Assembly (NCBI GenBank): GCA_965658745.1 | Contig: CBFHTK010000014.1 | Coordinates: forward strand, 1-64,000 | Origin: JAHDFB01 sp965658745 | GTDB lineage: Bacteria > Bacteroidota > Bacteroidia > Chitinophagales > Saprospiraceae | DNA: 64,000 bases | Direction of reading: 5' to 3' | Shown: piece by piece, positions 35,800 to 43,974 of the stretch | How positions within the stretch are numbered: position 1 is the stretch's first letter | Layout: every line of letters starts with the position of its first letter | The notes under the pieces: generated by a model | What the model saw: only the letters and a program-made list of their open reading frames with translations | Told to the model about the DNA's origin: nothing | Databases searched by the model: none | Translations under genes and position numbers: made by a program

Positions 35800-36714
35800 A
35801 TGAGTTTATTAACAGTAGGAACAGTTGCATTTGATGATATTAAGACACCTTTTGGACATGCAGAAAAAGTCGTAGGAGGTGCTTGTACTTATGCTAGTTG
35901 GTCAGCATCATACTTTACCAATGACATCCGTCTTGTCTCAATCGTAGGTGATGATTTTCCAAGTGATGAAATTGATTTACTTCACAAAAGAGGTGTAAAA
36001 ACAGAAGGTTTAGAAATCGTCGAAGATAAAAAATCCTTCTTCTGGGCTGGCGAGTATCACGATAATATGAACCAAAGAACAACCTTAGCAACAGAGCTAA
36101 ATGTTCTTGCTGATTTTGATCCGATTCTACCAGACTCTTACAAGAACTCACAATATATCATGCTTGGAAACCTTACTCCAGCAATTCAGATGCAAACGCT
36201 AAAGCAACTGAATGGTGATCCTAAATTAGTCGTTATGGATACGATGAACTTCTGGATGGACGTAGCAATGGATGAATTAAAGGAAGTTATCAAGCACGTC
36301 GATGTAATTACGATCAATGATGAAGAAGCTCGTCAATTATCCGGTGAGTACGCACTAGTTTCTGCCGCTATGAAGATTCATGAAATGGGACCGAAATTTG
36401 TTGTAATCAAAAAAGGAGAACATGGTGCCTTACTTTTTTCTGAAGGTAAAATCTTTTCCGCTCCTGCTTTGCCAATGGCTAGAGTAATGGATCCTACCGG
36501 TGCTGGTGATACATTTGCAGGTGGATTTATCGGTTACCTTGCGAAATCAGACGATATCTCATTTGAAAATATGAAGCGAGCTATTATATATGGTTCTGTA
36601 ATGGCTTCTTTTTGCGTTGAAGAATTCAGTATCGAAAAGCTGAAAACGCTTGATGAAAATCAGATACACGCTCGAGTAAATCAATTTGTTGATATTGCTC
36701 ATTTCAACATGTAA
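35800..36714 (+). CDS. PfkB-family sugar/nucleoside kinase
   Basis: 304 aa from MSLLTVGTVAFDDIKTPFG. PfkB signatures are present: the N-terminal GGACTYASWSASYF, KFVVIKKGEHGALLF, and the C-terminal DPTGAGDTFAGGFIGYL with the catalytic Asp and anion hole. The family phosphorylates sugars, nucleosides or sugar phosphates; the substrate cannot be read by eye. An in-frame ATG at 35743 is rejected because a promoter-like box lies between it and 35800. Convergent with arfB, 10 bp apart. Confidence 0.9.
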   Translation: MSLLTVGTVAFDDIKTPFGHAEKVVGGACTYASWSASYFTNDIRLVSIVGDDFPSDEIDLLHKRGVKTEGLEIVEDKKSFFWAGEYHDNMNQRTTLATELNVLADFDPILPDSYKNSQYIMLGNLTPAIQMQTLKQLNGDPKLVVMDTMNFWMDVAMDELKEVIKHVDVITINDEEARQLSGEYALVSAAMKIHEMGPKFVVIKKGEHGALLFSEGKIFSAPALPMARVMDPTGAGDTFAGGFIGYLAKSDDISFENMKRAIIYGSVMASFCVEEFSIEKLKTLDENQIHARVNQFVDIAHFNM

Positions 36715-36724
36715 ATACTACCGA

Positions 36725-37153
36725 TTAATCTAATCGTGGCTTTTTACGCATTTCTTTGATATCTGACCGACGTTTTTTCTCTTGTCTGCGTTGAATAATC
36801 GAAGAGTTGGAAGGACGAGTGAGCTTTCTTTTCTTCTTGACAGTGAGGCTTCGTATTATCAATCTATCGAGCTTTTTGAAAATAGCAACTTTGTTGGTTA
36901 GCTGTGATCTACTTCCTTGTTCTTGAAGTACTAACTCTCCCTCCTTATTCAATCTATTCGAAAGCTTTTCGCGAATCTTTAGTTTTTGCTGATGAGTAAG
37001 TGAGTTAGATTCCAGAATATTCCATTTAAGGATAACTTTCGTCTCCACCTTATTTACATGTTGACCACCAGCTCCGCCACTTCGTGCAGTTGAAAGAACA
37101 AGCTCGTTATGAATTTCATCTAATACTGCACGAAAACCTTGATTTATTGACAT
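36725..37153 (-). CDS. arfB: Peptidyl-tRNA hydrolase ArfB (ribosome rescue)
   Basis: 142 aa with the release-factor motif SGGAGGQHVNKVETKV (the catalytic GGQ) and a Lys/Arg-rich C-terminal tail (KKKRKLTRPSNSS..RRQEKKRRSDIKEMRKK) that enters the empty mRNA channel. It hydrolyses peptidyl-tRNA on stalled ribosomes. It lies 9 bp downstream of a DUF2461 gene on the same strand, so cotranscription is likely. Confidence 0.93.
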   Translation of the reverse strand: MSINQGFRAVLDEIHNELVLSTARSGGAGGQHVNKVETKVILKWNILESNSLTHQQKLKIREKLSNRLNKEGELVLQEQGSRSQLTNKVAIFKKLDRLIIRSLTVKKKRKLTRPSNSSIIQRRQEKKRRSDIKEMRKKPRLD

Positions 37154-37162
37154 AGTTCAATA

Positions 37163-37834
37163 TTAACGTTCAATCCCGTTTTCATCAAAAACAAGAAGCT
37201 CCGACATGAAGTTAAAATATGGAAGCATTTTCCTAAAAGTACTTACTACAGTGCTTGCAAAATCGAGTGAAACCACACGATCGGCATCATAATGCTTCAT
37301 CAATAAGTATTGCTTATTTCTAATCAAGTCAACTGCAGGGTGTTGTTTGTCAAAACCCCTTGGAGCAGTCTTTAACGCATTTCCCTCTATGCCTCCGAAA
37401 AACTCGTTGATATCCTCACCTTCAATCAACTGGCGATATGCTTCCTCTTCTCGAATAATTCCCTCTCTAATAAACTTTAAATCTTTGGATTCAGGACCCC
37501 AAAAGCCACCGCCCACCATCGCTTTATCTGGTTCAATAGCTAAATACAAACCACCTCTTCTATATTTACCTGCTCTTGTGAAACTTGCAGAAAAGAAGCT
37601 TTTGTATGGAGACTTATCCTTGCTAAATCGTACATCACGATAAACTCTAAAAACCTTTGTTTTCTCTATTTCATCGATTTCCTGTATGCCAGTTTCTACA
37701 TCCGCGATGAAATCCTTAAACTCGGAAAGAGCTGTTTGATAGCGAGGTTTATGCTCCGCAAACCAATCTCGATCATTATTCTTGGAAAGATCTTTGAGAA
37801 ACTTAAGTGATTTTTTTGATACTTGAGAAGACAT
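37163..37834 (-). CDS. DUF2461 family protein (copy 1)
   Basis: 223 aa with the DUF2461/TIGR02453 pattern: LKFLKDLSKNNDRDWFAEHK, FRVYRDVRFSKDKSPYKSFF, GGLYLAIEPDKAMVGGGFWGP and PRGFDKQHPAVDLIRNKQ. Function of the family is not established. A second, divergent member is encoded at 39079-39735. It precedes arfB on the same strand. Confidence 0.9.
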   Translation of the reverse strand: MSSQVSKKSLKFLKDLSKNNDRDWFAEHKPRYQTALSEFKDFIADVETGIQEIDEIEKTKVFRVYRDVRFSKDKSPYKSFFSASFTRAGKYRRGGLYLAIEPDKAMVGGGFWGPESKDLKFIREGIIREEEAYRQLIEGEDINEFFGGIEGNALKTAPRGFDKQHPAVDLIRNKQYLLMKHYDADRVVSLDFASTVVSTFRKMLPYFNFMSELLVFDENGIER

Positions 37835-37945
37835 AAATTAGTTGTTTGAAAGTACATTAATAAATTTAAGCATTTGCTATACAATCCTGCTAGTTTTGTT
37901 TACTTTAGGATAGTTATTACCCCTTTATGCATGGATTAATAAAAG

Positions 37946-38205
37946 ATGAAACGTATACTTTTAATACCTGACAAATTTAAAGGTTCATTGTCTGCCAAGG
38001 AAATATGCAGAATTATGCATGAAGAACTTCAGCACTTTGATTCATCTCTAAAATTTATTATTAGTCCGATGGAGGAGATGGTACGCTTGACATCCTTAAA
38101 GGTAAATTATCACTGGAGTTGTTGATGCTCGAGGTGGTTGATCCACTAATGCGACCTACTAGTGCATACTATTATTTAAGTGCAAATTCAACTAATAAAG
38201 AATAA
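37946..38205 (+). pseudogene. Decayed glycerate kinase remnant
   Basis: The frame from the ATG at 37946 reads MKRILLIPDKFKGSLSAKE, the N-terminus of GlxK-type glycerate kinases. It then goes out of frame near 38060: the other frame continues DGGDGTLDIL and later VVDPLMRPTSAYYYLS, as expected further along the same family, to a stop at 38203-38205. Intact enzymes have roughly 370 residues, so a frameshift and a large 3' deletion have destroyed the gene. It ends 2 bp before the mscS-like start. Confidence 0.8.
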
Positions 38206-38207
38206 CT

Positions 38208-39068
38208 ATGAATCAAAATATTGTATATATTTTATCCTTTTCGGGTATTATTCTAGCAACGTTCTTCGTGGCTTTCCTGTTTCGTAGAGCGTTCAATAAA
38301 TTTATCAAAACGTCAACTAACTTCCTTCAGAATGATCCGACAAACTATAAGTTTTTAAAACACTTTGTAGTTGGTCTAATCTACACATTAGGTTTTTGTT
38401 TGGCAGTATATTCAGTGCCCAATTTACGCACCTTAGCAGGCTCACTTCTAGCCGGTGCAGGTATTGCAGCAGTCGCTATTGGTTTCGCTTCTCAAGCTGC
38501 ACTGAGTAATATAGTTGGTGGTGTTTTCATAATTATCTTCAAGCCATTTCGCATTAACGATAGATTAATTATTAACACTCATCAAGGAATTGTTGAAGAT
38601 ATCACTTTGCGACACACAGTAATCCGGGATTTTGAAAATCGAAGAATCGTAATTCCAAACTCCATCATAAGTGAAGAAGTCATTATCAACGCAGACTTTA
38701 CAGATGAAAGAATCTGCAAATGGATAGACATGAATATAACCTATGATAGCGATATCGACCTTGCTAAATCAATCATGGCCGAGGAAGTTCTAAATCATCC
38801 ACTGACCATTGACGCTCGTACAAAAGAAATGATTGCTGAAGGTGCACCTGTCGTGATGGTTAGAGTTCTGATGCTTGGAGAGTCTTCTGTCAATTTGAGA
38901 GCTTGGGCTTGGGCCCAAAATGCAGGGAATGCATTTATTTTAAGTTGTGACGCCTTAGAAAGTATCAAGAAACGATTTGATCGAGAAGGTGTTCAAATTG
39001 CATTTCCGCACCGTGTTTTTATTACAAAAGATAATCAAGAGAAATTTTTAGATAAAAAACAAAAGTAG
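38208..39068 (+). CDS. Small-conductance mechanosensitive channel (MscS family)
   Basis: 286 aa, about three N-terminal membrane spans, then the pore-lining helix AGAGIAAVAIGFASQAALSNIVGG and the beta domain (FKPFRINDRLIIN, GIVEDITLRHTVIRDFENRR, VIPNSIIS). It opens under membrane tension to release solutes during hypo-osmotic shock. The upstream neighbour is a decayed glycerate kinase; the downstream DUF2461 gene starts 11 bp later and may be cotranscribed. Confidence 0.93.
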   Translation: MNQNIVYILSFSGIILATFFVAFLFRRAFNKFIKTSTNFLQNDPTNYKFLKHFVVGLIYTLGFCLAVYSVPNLRTLAGSLLAGAGIAAVAIGFASQAALSNIVGGVFIIIFKPFRINDRLIINTHQGIVEDITLRHTVIRDFENRRIVIPNSIISEEVIINADFTDERICKWIDMNITYDSDIDLAKSIMAEEVLNHPLTIDARTKEMIAEGAPVVMVRVLMLGESSVNLRAWAWAQNAGNAFILSCDALESIKKRFDREGVQIAFPHRVFITKDNQEKFLDKKQK

Positions 39069-39078
39069 AAGAAGAGAT

Positions 39079-39735
39079 ATGGATTTTGAAGCAATGCTAG
39101 ATTTTTTGGAAGAACTCCAGAAAAACAATAACAAAGAATGGATGGATCTCAATCGTAAGAGATATAAGGTAATTCGAAATGATTTTGTGTCATGGCTTGA
39201 TAAAATGAATAAGAGATTAGCTGAGCTAGATCCACTCTATTTTGACACACCGGGCAAAAAAGCAATCAATCGAATTAATAATAACTTGCTTTATCATCCA
39301 AACAGACCGGTATACAAGGATCACTTTGGAGCTGGGCTAGATCAATTATCAAAACAAGGTGACTACTATATTCAAATCGGTGTTAATCGATCTATGTTAG
39401 CAGGTGGCTATTGGAGGCCAGATAATAAGATTCTCAAAAGCATAAGGGATGCCATTGACTATAATGGCGAGGAACTTATAAGAATTATGCAAGAGCCCAA
39501 ATTCAAGCTCATGTATGGAGGACTTGTTGACTCAGAGAGTAGACTTACTCAATCTCCACAAGCTTATGATTCAGACCACCGATTTATTGAATTATTGAAG
39601 AACAAGACCTTTGCTGTAGAGCAACTAATTTCAAGAAAACAAATAGTTGACAAAAGCTTTGATGATCTGGTAGTCGAATCTTATTTGGTTTTACTTCCCT
39701 TCAGACGCTATCTTAATCAAGCAATTACGGTGTAA
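39079..39735 (+). CDS. DUF2461 family protein (copy 2)
   Basis: 218 aa with the same family pattern as the gene at 37163-37834: LEELQKNNNKEWMDLNRKRY, YYIQIGVNRSMLAGGYWRP and SPQAYDSDHRFIELLKNKT. The middle HPNRPVYKDHFGAGL corresponds to SKDKSPYKSFFSASF of copy 1. The two copies are clearly diverged, so the duplication is old or they were acquired separately. Function unknown. Confidence 0.88.
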   Translation: MDFEAMLDFLEELQKNNNKEWMDLNRKRYKVIRNDFVSWLDKMNKRLAELDPLYFDTPGKKAINRINNNLLYHPNRPVYKDHFGAGLDQLSKQGDYYIQIGVNRSMLAGGYWRPDNKILKSIRDAIDYNGEELIRIMQEPKFKLMYGGLVDSESRLTQSPQAYDSDHRFIELLKNKTFAVEQLISRKQIVDKSFDDLVVESYLVLLPFRRYLNQAITV

Positions 39736-39832
39736 AAAACCACAGTAATTTGCGAATCTTACACACTTTCTAAATATAAACGCTAGAGTTATTAGAGTTG
39801 ACTAGCAATTTCTTCAAGGATCATTTTGCAGG

Positions 39833-40024
39833 AGTCGAACTAGAACTGTTTGAGATGCAAAGTGCAGCGATTCGGGGGAACTGGGACGTAGATATAGCGG
39901 GGAGAATCGCGAAGGCTAAAAGTACAATCATGAAAAGGTTAGACTGAAAGGAAAGCGTCTAAGACGAGTTTTCTAGTGAGAGAGGTTTTTTTGTTACTTT
40001 TTTTGACGGACAAAAAAAGTAAAA
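39833..40024 (+). repeat. 192-bp intergenic repeat, copy A
   Basis: Starts AGTCGAACTAGAACTGTTTG and ends with the dyad TTACTTTTTTT-GACGGAC-AAAAAAAGTAA (39994-40022). A copy of the same length and orientation at 51858-52049 matches closely, with long identical blocks such as GACGAGTTTTCTAGTGAGAG. No coding frame of note. It occupies much of the 462-bp gap 39736-40197; the flanks show nothing recognised. Confidence 0.8.
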
Positions 40025-40197
40025 GACACAACAGAACAAGCACCAAATCATTTAAACCATCATTAAACAGGTAACTTTGAACCTAGAAACTCACCAAGCA
40101 ACGACCTCATCTAGATATGAAGTTTATCAACTTACTGAGCCGAAAATAGTCACTGAAATTCTACCTAACTAGAGCAAAAAGAAGTTCAAGTAAATAT

Positions 40198-40935
40198 TTA
40201 CCGTATCGCAGCCCAAATATCTGTTTCCAAACCTACATCTTCAAGCTTCATACCACCAGCAATATTCTCTAGCTTCAACCCCATTCCCATCATTTTGTGC
40301 TCACCGCATAACTTAGCCCCAGTGGAAATTGTTGTCCAATTTTTCCAAGGAGTATAAACCCCTTTGATTGGTAAAATCTGTACGTACATTTCAAATCCAG
40401 TTGGAATTCCATCTTCATCAAAAATCCATACATACGAATCACCTGGCGTCACACCTCCTGAAGTATACGAAACTTTGAGTCTATCACCTTCTTCATGCTC
40501 TACAATTGATAAAGTAGTACCCTGATCCTTAACTTTAAATGGCGCAGTGAACCAATACATATCATTACACCAAAATGACCAAGCATCTTGAATTAACTTC
40601 TGTTTCTTTTTTCCTTCTTGCTCGACACCATCAACGAATGCTAGACCATCTACTTGATCTGGGTCCAATAAAACTCGATTTTTCTTCCAAGAAATCTGCG
40701 CTAGATTGTCTTTTTTATCCCAAAGGTAGTGATGAGCACCTGCAAATGACCATCTAATGTATGTCGTAGTATCCCACGCCGCTTTATTGAGACCTTCCCA
40801 CATATCCGATACCATTTCTTCTGTTCTCGGAGACTCAATTCCTGTTGGCAAATCTTTACTCATTATAGAGCACGTGCTGAAAACTACAGCAATCAAGACA
40901 GCAAGGGTAATCGCTAGATATTTTAAAACTTTCAT
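40198..40935 (-). CDS. Hypothetical membrane-anchored protein
   Basis: 245 aa with an N-terminal hydrophobic anchor (YLAITLAVLIAVVFSTCSI), where a lipobox-like FSTC could make it a lipoprotein. The mature part has many Trp (WSFAGAHHYLWDKK, DAWSFWCNDMYWF) and beta-strand-like segments, suggesting an exported beta-sandwich of unknown role. It lies 78 bp downstream of the photolyase on the same strand, so a link to that cluster is possible but not shown. Confidence 0.75.
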   Translation of the reverse strand: MKVLKYLAITLAVLIAVVFSTCSIMSKDLPTGIESPRTEEMVSDMWEGLNKAAWDTTTYIRWSFAGAHHYLWDKKDNLAQISWKKNRVLLDPDQVDGLAFVDGVEQEGKKKQKLIQDAWSFWCNDMYWFTAPFKVKDQGTTLSIVEHEEGDRLKVSYTSGGVTPGDSYVWIFDEDGIPTGFEMYVQILPIKGVYTPWKNWTTISTGAKLCGEHKMMGMGLKLENIAGGMKLEDVGLETDIWAAIR

Positions 40936-41013
40936 TATAGTTGCATTGTATATTATAGTGCGTCTGAATTAACCACAAGTAAACTGAATTGTTAACAATA
41001 AAGTGGTTTATGA

Positions 41014-42573
41014 TTACAGCTCTTCGATATTATCCAAATAGTATTCTGCCTGTTCTAAAATATTCTTCTTTTGATCTTCTGAATTTCTATCCCAAACTCG
41101 ATACATCATTCCCACCCTAGGATTCTTACCCAGAAGCGGTCTGTTAACCTCATAGAAGTTCCAGTACAAACTATTGAACGGACATGCTTTCTCACCAACC
41201 TTTACAGATTTGTCATAGTAACAACCTTTGCAGTAGTCACTCATTTTATTGATATAATTTGCTGAAGATATGTAAGGCTTTGTACCTACGATCCCACCGT
41301 CAGCAAATTGACTCATTCCTCGTGTGTTGGTAATTTCTACCCATTCTATTGCATCAATGTAGATACCTAAATACCACTGATCTAGTTCATCGGGATTTAT
41401 TCCTGTTAGCAAGGCAAAATTTCCAGTCACCATCAGTCTCTGAATATGATGGGCATATGCATAATCAAGACTCTGCTGAATTGATTTTTGCATGCAGTTC
41501 ATCTTGGTTTCTCCCGACCAATAATAGTCAGGCAGTTTGCGCTGGTGGTCAAAGTAATTCAATTCAGCGTAGTCGGGCATTTCTTTCCAATAAACACCTC
41601 GCATGTATTCCCTCCAACCTATTATCTGACGAACAAAACCCTCAACCTGAGCAATAGTAATTTCATCTTGATTATCTTCCCAATGTGCAATTGCTGACTT
41701 CACAACCTCAAGCGGATGTAACATCTTACTGTTCATCGAAAATGAAATTCTAGCATGATAGACGGACCATGAACGCTCAACCATTGCGTCCTGATATTTT
41801 CCAAATACCGGCAAACAACGAGTGAGAAAAAATGAAAGTAATTCTCTAGACTCATCGGGTGTAGTAGGCCAGATAAAATCATCTGCCTCTATGTTACCTA
41901 TGTACGAAACACCTTGATTATCGATCCGCGATATAACGGATTCGACATCTTTTTTATAAAGAAACGGGGCATCAATCTCATGTTTTGCTTTGATTGATCC
42001 TCGGTTTTCATGGTCGTAATTCCACTTCCCTGTTAGTGGTTGCGAATCATCCATGGGATCCATCAGCAGATTGTACTTCTTTCGCATATAACGATAAAAA
42101 GACTCCATCAACAATGTCTTCTTCCCTTCAAAAAACTTTGCTAGCTCATCTCGCTCTGTTAGAAAATGTTCTGTATCAAGGGCTAGACAAGGAATACCTA
42201 ATTCTGACTCAAGGCCTTTCATTTGCTCATCAAGCCGATACTCGTCCGGCAATTGATATTCGATTTGTGAAACTCCGAAGTCCTTAACGATACCTTCCAA
42301 GTTCTCTACAAGATTTCCGGTATTCTTAGGATCATCGAGTTTGAGATACAAAACATCATGATTACTTTCTGATAACCATTGACCCATAGCTTCCATTGAC
42401 AAGAAGAAGGCCACGATCTTCTGAATATGATGCTTTACATAGTTGGTCTCCTGATGCATCTCCATCAGTATATACAGACAATCTGCATCTTGTTTTTGAT
42501 ACCAAGTGTGATCTCGATTGAGCTGATCTCCGAGAATTAGTCGAACCTTTTTGTATGAAGATTTCAATTTCAT
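41014..42573 (-). CDS. Fe-S cryptochrome/photolyase (FeS-BCP, PhrB-like)
   Basis: 519 aa of the iron-sulfur bacterial cryptochrome/photolyase group. The N-terminal Rossmann-like domain starts VRLILGDQLNRDHTWY; the FAD domain has QIIGWREYMRGVYW and TGNFALLTGINPDELDQWYLG. The C-terminal YCKGCYYDKSVKVGEKACPF, together with the earlier Cys in KMNCMQKS, supplies the four Cys of the [4Fe-4S] cluster. Known members repair (6-4) photoproducts in DNA with blue light. It is 1 bp from the SDR gene and is the last gene of a four-gene cluster. Confidence 0.93.
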   Translation of the reverse strand: MKLKSSYKKVRLILGDQLNRDHTWYQKQDADCLYILMEMHQETNYVKHHIQKIVAFFLSMEAMGQWLSESNHDVLYLKLDDPKNTGNLVENLEGIVKDFGVSQIEYQLPDEYRLDEQMKGLESELGIPCLALDTEHFLTERDELAKFFEGKKTLLMESFYRYMRKKYNLLMDPMDDSQPLTGKWNYDHENRGSIKAKHEIDAPFLYKKDVESVISRIDNQGVSYIGNIEADDFIWPTTPDESRELLSFFLTRCLPVFGKYQDAMVERSWSVYHARISFSMNSKMLHPLEVVKSAIAHWEDNQDEITIAQVEGFVRQIIGWREYMRGVYWKEMPDYAELNYFDHQRKLPDYYWSGETKMNCMQKSIQQSLDYAYAHHIQRLMVTGNFALLTGINPDELDQWYLGIYIDAIEWVEITNTRGMSQFADGGIVGTKPYISSANYINKMSDYCKGCYYDKSVKVGEKACPFNSLYWNFYEVNRPLLGKNPRVGMMYRVWDRNSEDQKKNILEQAEYYLDNIEEL

Positions 42574-42574
42574 C

Positions 42575-43264
42575 CTAGCGCAATGTACTCAATCCACCAT
42601 CCATACCATAGACTTGCCCACTTACAAAACTAGCTGCCGGAGACATAAGGAATGCTCCAAGCTGAGCTACATCTGCAGGTTTTCCATAAGTTTTTAAAGG
42701 ATGTCTTTCTTTTGATGCTTCTTGCGCTTTTTCGTTACCTAGGAACTTTGAAGCCAAAGGTGTGTCAACAAGCGAGGGAGCAATAGCATTCACGCGTATC
42801 TTGGGAGCAAATTCAGCTGCCAGGCTTCTTGTTAGTCCTTCTATAGCACCTTTCGCGGCAGCTATTGAAGCATGAAAACTCATTCCCTGCGCTACAGCAA
42901 CAGTAGAGAATAAGAGCACTGAAGCCTGCGATGATTTTTTCAATGCTTTTTGTGACATACGAATAGCTCTTACTGCCCCTAAGACATTTATTTCATAGTC
43001 ACTTCGGAAATCATCATCTTTCAAGGATCTGAATGGTTTTAGGTTTATACTTCCTGGGCAGTAGATTAAACCATCTATTATTTCAGGCAAATCATCTGTG
43101 ATATCATCCGTCAGAATATCCGCGTTTAAGGTTTCTACTTGCAATGGTAAGACAGCTTGATCGGCTTCACGACTTACAACGAGGACATCGTGCGAACTAC
43201 TCAGCAGTTCAGTCATCGCTAATCCTATTCCGGAACTACCTCCAATAATTACATATTGACTCAT
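42575..43264 (-). CDS. SDR-family protein lacking the catalytic Tyr
   Basis: 229-aa short-chain dehydrogenase/reductase fold: NAD(P)-binding GGSSGIGLAM (residues 8-17), then NVLGAVRAIRMSQ and the C-terminal VSGQVYGMDGG. At the active site, where YxxxK is expected, the sequence is IAAAK, so Tyr is replaced by Ile134 while Lys138 remains. It may bind cofactor without normal reductase chemistry. It is directly coupled to the Fe-S photolyase, with which this SDR subgroup is, to my knowledge, often associated. Confidence 0.88.
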   Translation of the reverse strand: MSQYVIIGGSSGIGLAMTELLSSSHDVLVVSREADQAVLPLQVETLNADILTDDITDDLPEIIDGLIYCPGSINLKPFRSLKDDDFRSDYEINVLGAVRAIRMSQKALKKSSQASVLLFSTVAVAQGMSFHASIAAAKGAIEGLTRSLAAEFAPKIRVNAIAPSLVDTPLASKFLGNEKAQEASKERHPLKTYGKPADVAQLGAFLMSPAASFVSGQVYGMDGGLSTLR

Positions 43265-43304
43265 ATTTTCTTCAGTTTTATATTTTTTGATTTTTTAAGC
43301 GTAC

Positions 43305-43478
43305 TCAGGCTGTAACCTCACTTTGATTTCGTTCGGAACGATTATTTCGTCTGCATCTTTCACTGCAGTAACGCACATTGTCCCAATTCTTTGCCCACTT
43401 TTTTCGCCAATTGAAAGGCCGATTACATACTGGGCAAATCTTGGATGGCAAGTCTGATTTACGCACCGCTTTGCTCAT
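43305..43478 (-). CDS. DUF2256 zinc-ribbon-like small protein
   Basis: 57 aa starting [20 protein letters not shown] and continuing [20 protein letters not shown], with two Cys pairs (CPVC and CSERC) that could bind zinc. This matches DUF2256, a small family seen next to cryptochrome/photolyase genes. The ATG overlaps the stop of the TIGR03643 gene (ATGA), showing translational coupling. Role unknown; a DNA- or protein-binding knuckle is inference. Confidence 0.88.
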   Translation of the reverse strand: MSKAVRKSDLPSKICPVCNRPFNWRKKWAKNWDNVRYCSERCRRNNRSERNQSEVTA

Positions 43479-43759
43479 CGCTTGCTTATCTTATTGTTGC
43501 TGATTGATCGCTGTCGACTGCACTTATGTGTACCCTCCATGAAATTTCGCTTCTTCAGATGCTTTGTCTTGCGACCTTGAACACGTTTACGCCACATCTT
43601 CCAGCTTGACAATTTCATTTCACGCTTCATCAACTTAATGACCTCTCCTTCTGATAGTCCAAATTGCTCCTTAATTGCATCGAAAGTCGTTCGATCTTCC
43701 CAAGCCATTTCTACAATTCGGTCCACTTCTCTTTCTGTAAGTGCTTTTAGTTTTTTCAT
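43475..43759 (-). CDS. TIGR03643 family protein
   Basis: 94 aa: [20 protein letters not shown], then [20 protein letters not shown] and [17 protein letters not shown], the hallmarks of TIGR03643. The middle reads like a helix-turn-helix and the tail is very basic, so nucleic acid binding is plausible. First gene of the photolyase island and overlapping the DUF2256 gene. The extended basic tail after KTKH is longer than the family core. Confidence 0.85.
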   Translation of the reverse strand: MKKLKALTEREVDRIVEMAWEDRTTFDAIKEQFGLSEGEVIKLMKREMKLSSWKMWRKRVQGRKTKHLKKRNFMEGTHKCSRQRSISNNKISKR

Positions 43760-43912
43760 TTATTTCACGCTTTCCAAGAACTATAACACAAGAAAACTTA
43801 GGATGTTTATGAATGTTAATTTGAAGCTTTGTAGACTCTTTGATGGGCTCTGGGGCCCAAAAGCTTTACTAATAATGCAAACGATACGTATATGTTGCTT
43901 GATTAAGCGCAT

Positions 43913-43944
43913 AAAAAAAAGCAGCATCATGAGATACTGCTTTT
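43913..43944 (-). terminator. Terminator of the SurA/PpiC operon
   Basis: On the minus strand AAAAGCAG ... CTGCTTTT forms a stem that is followed by further T residues (eight T in all). It lies 30 bp after the stop of the gene ending at 43975. Confidence 0.75.
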
Positions 43945-43974
43945 CGATATAATTCATGTATTTCTTATACTAAC

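Noticed and set aside
9993..40024. tRNA genes in the spacers
   Set aside because: No GTTCRANNC arm with a matching acceptor stem was found in any spacer read.
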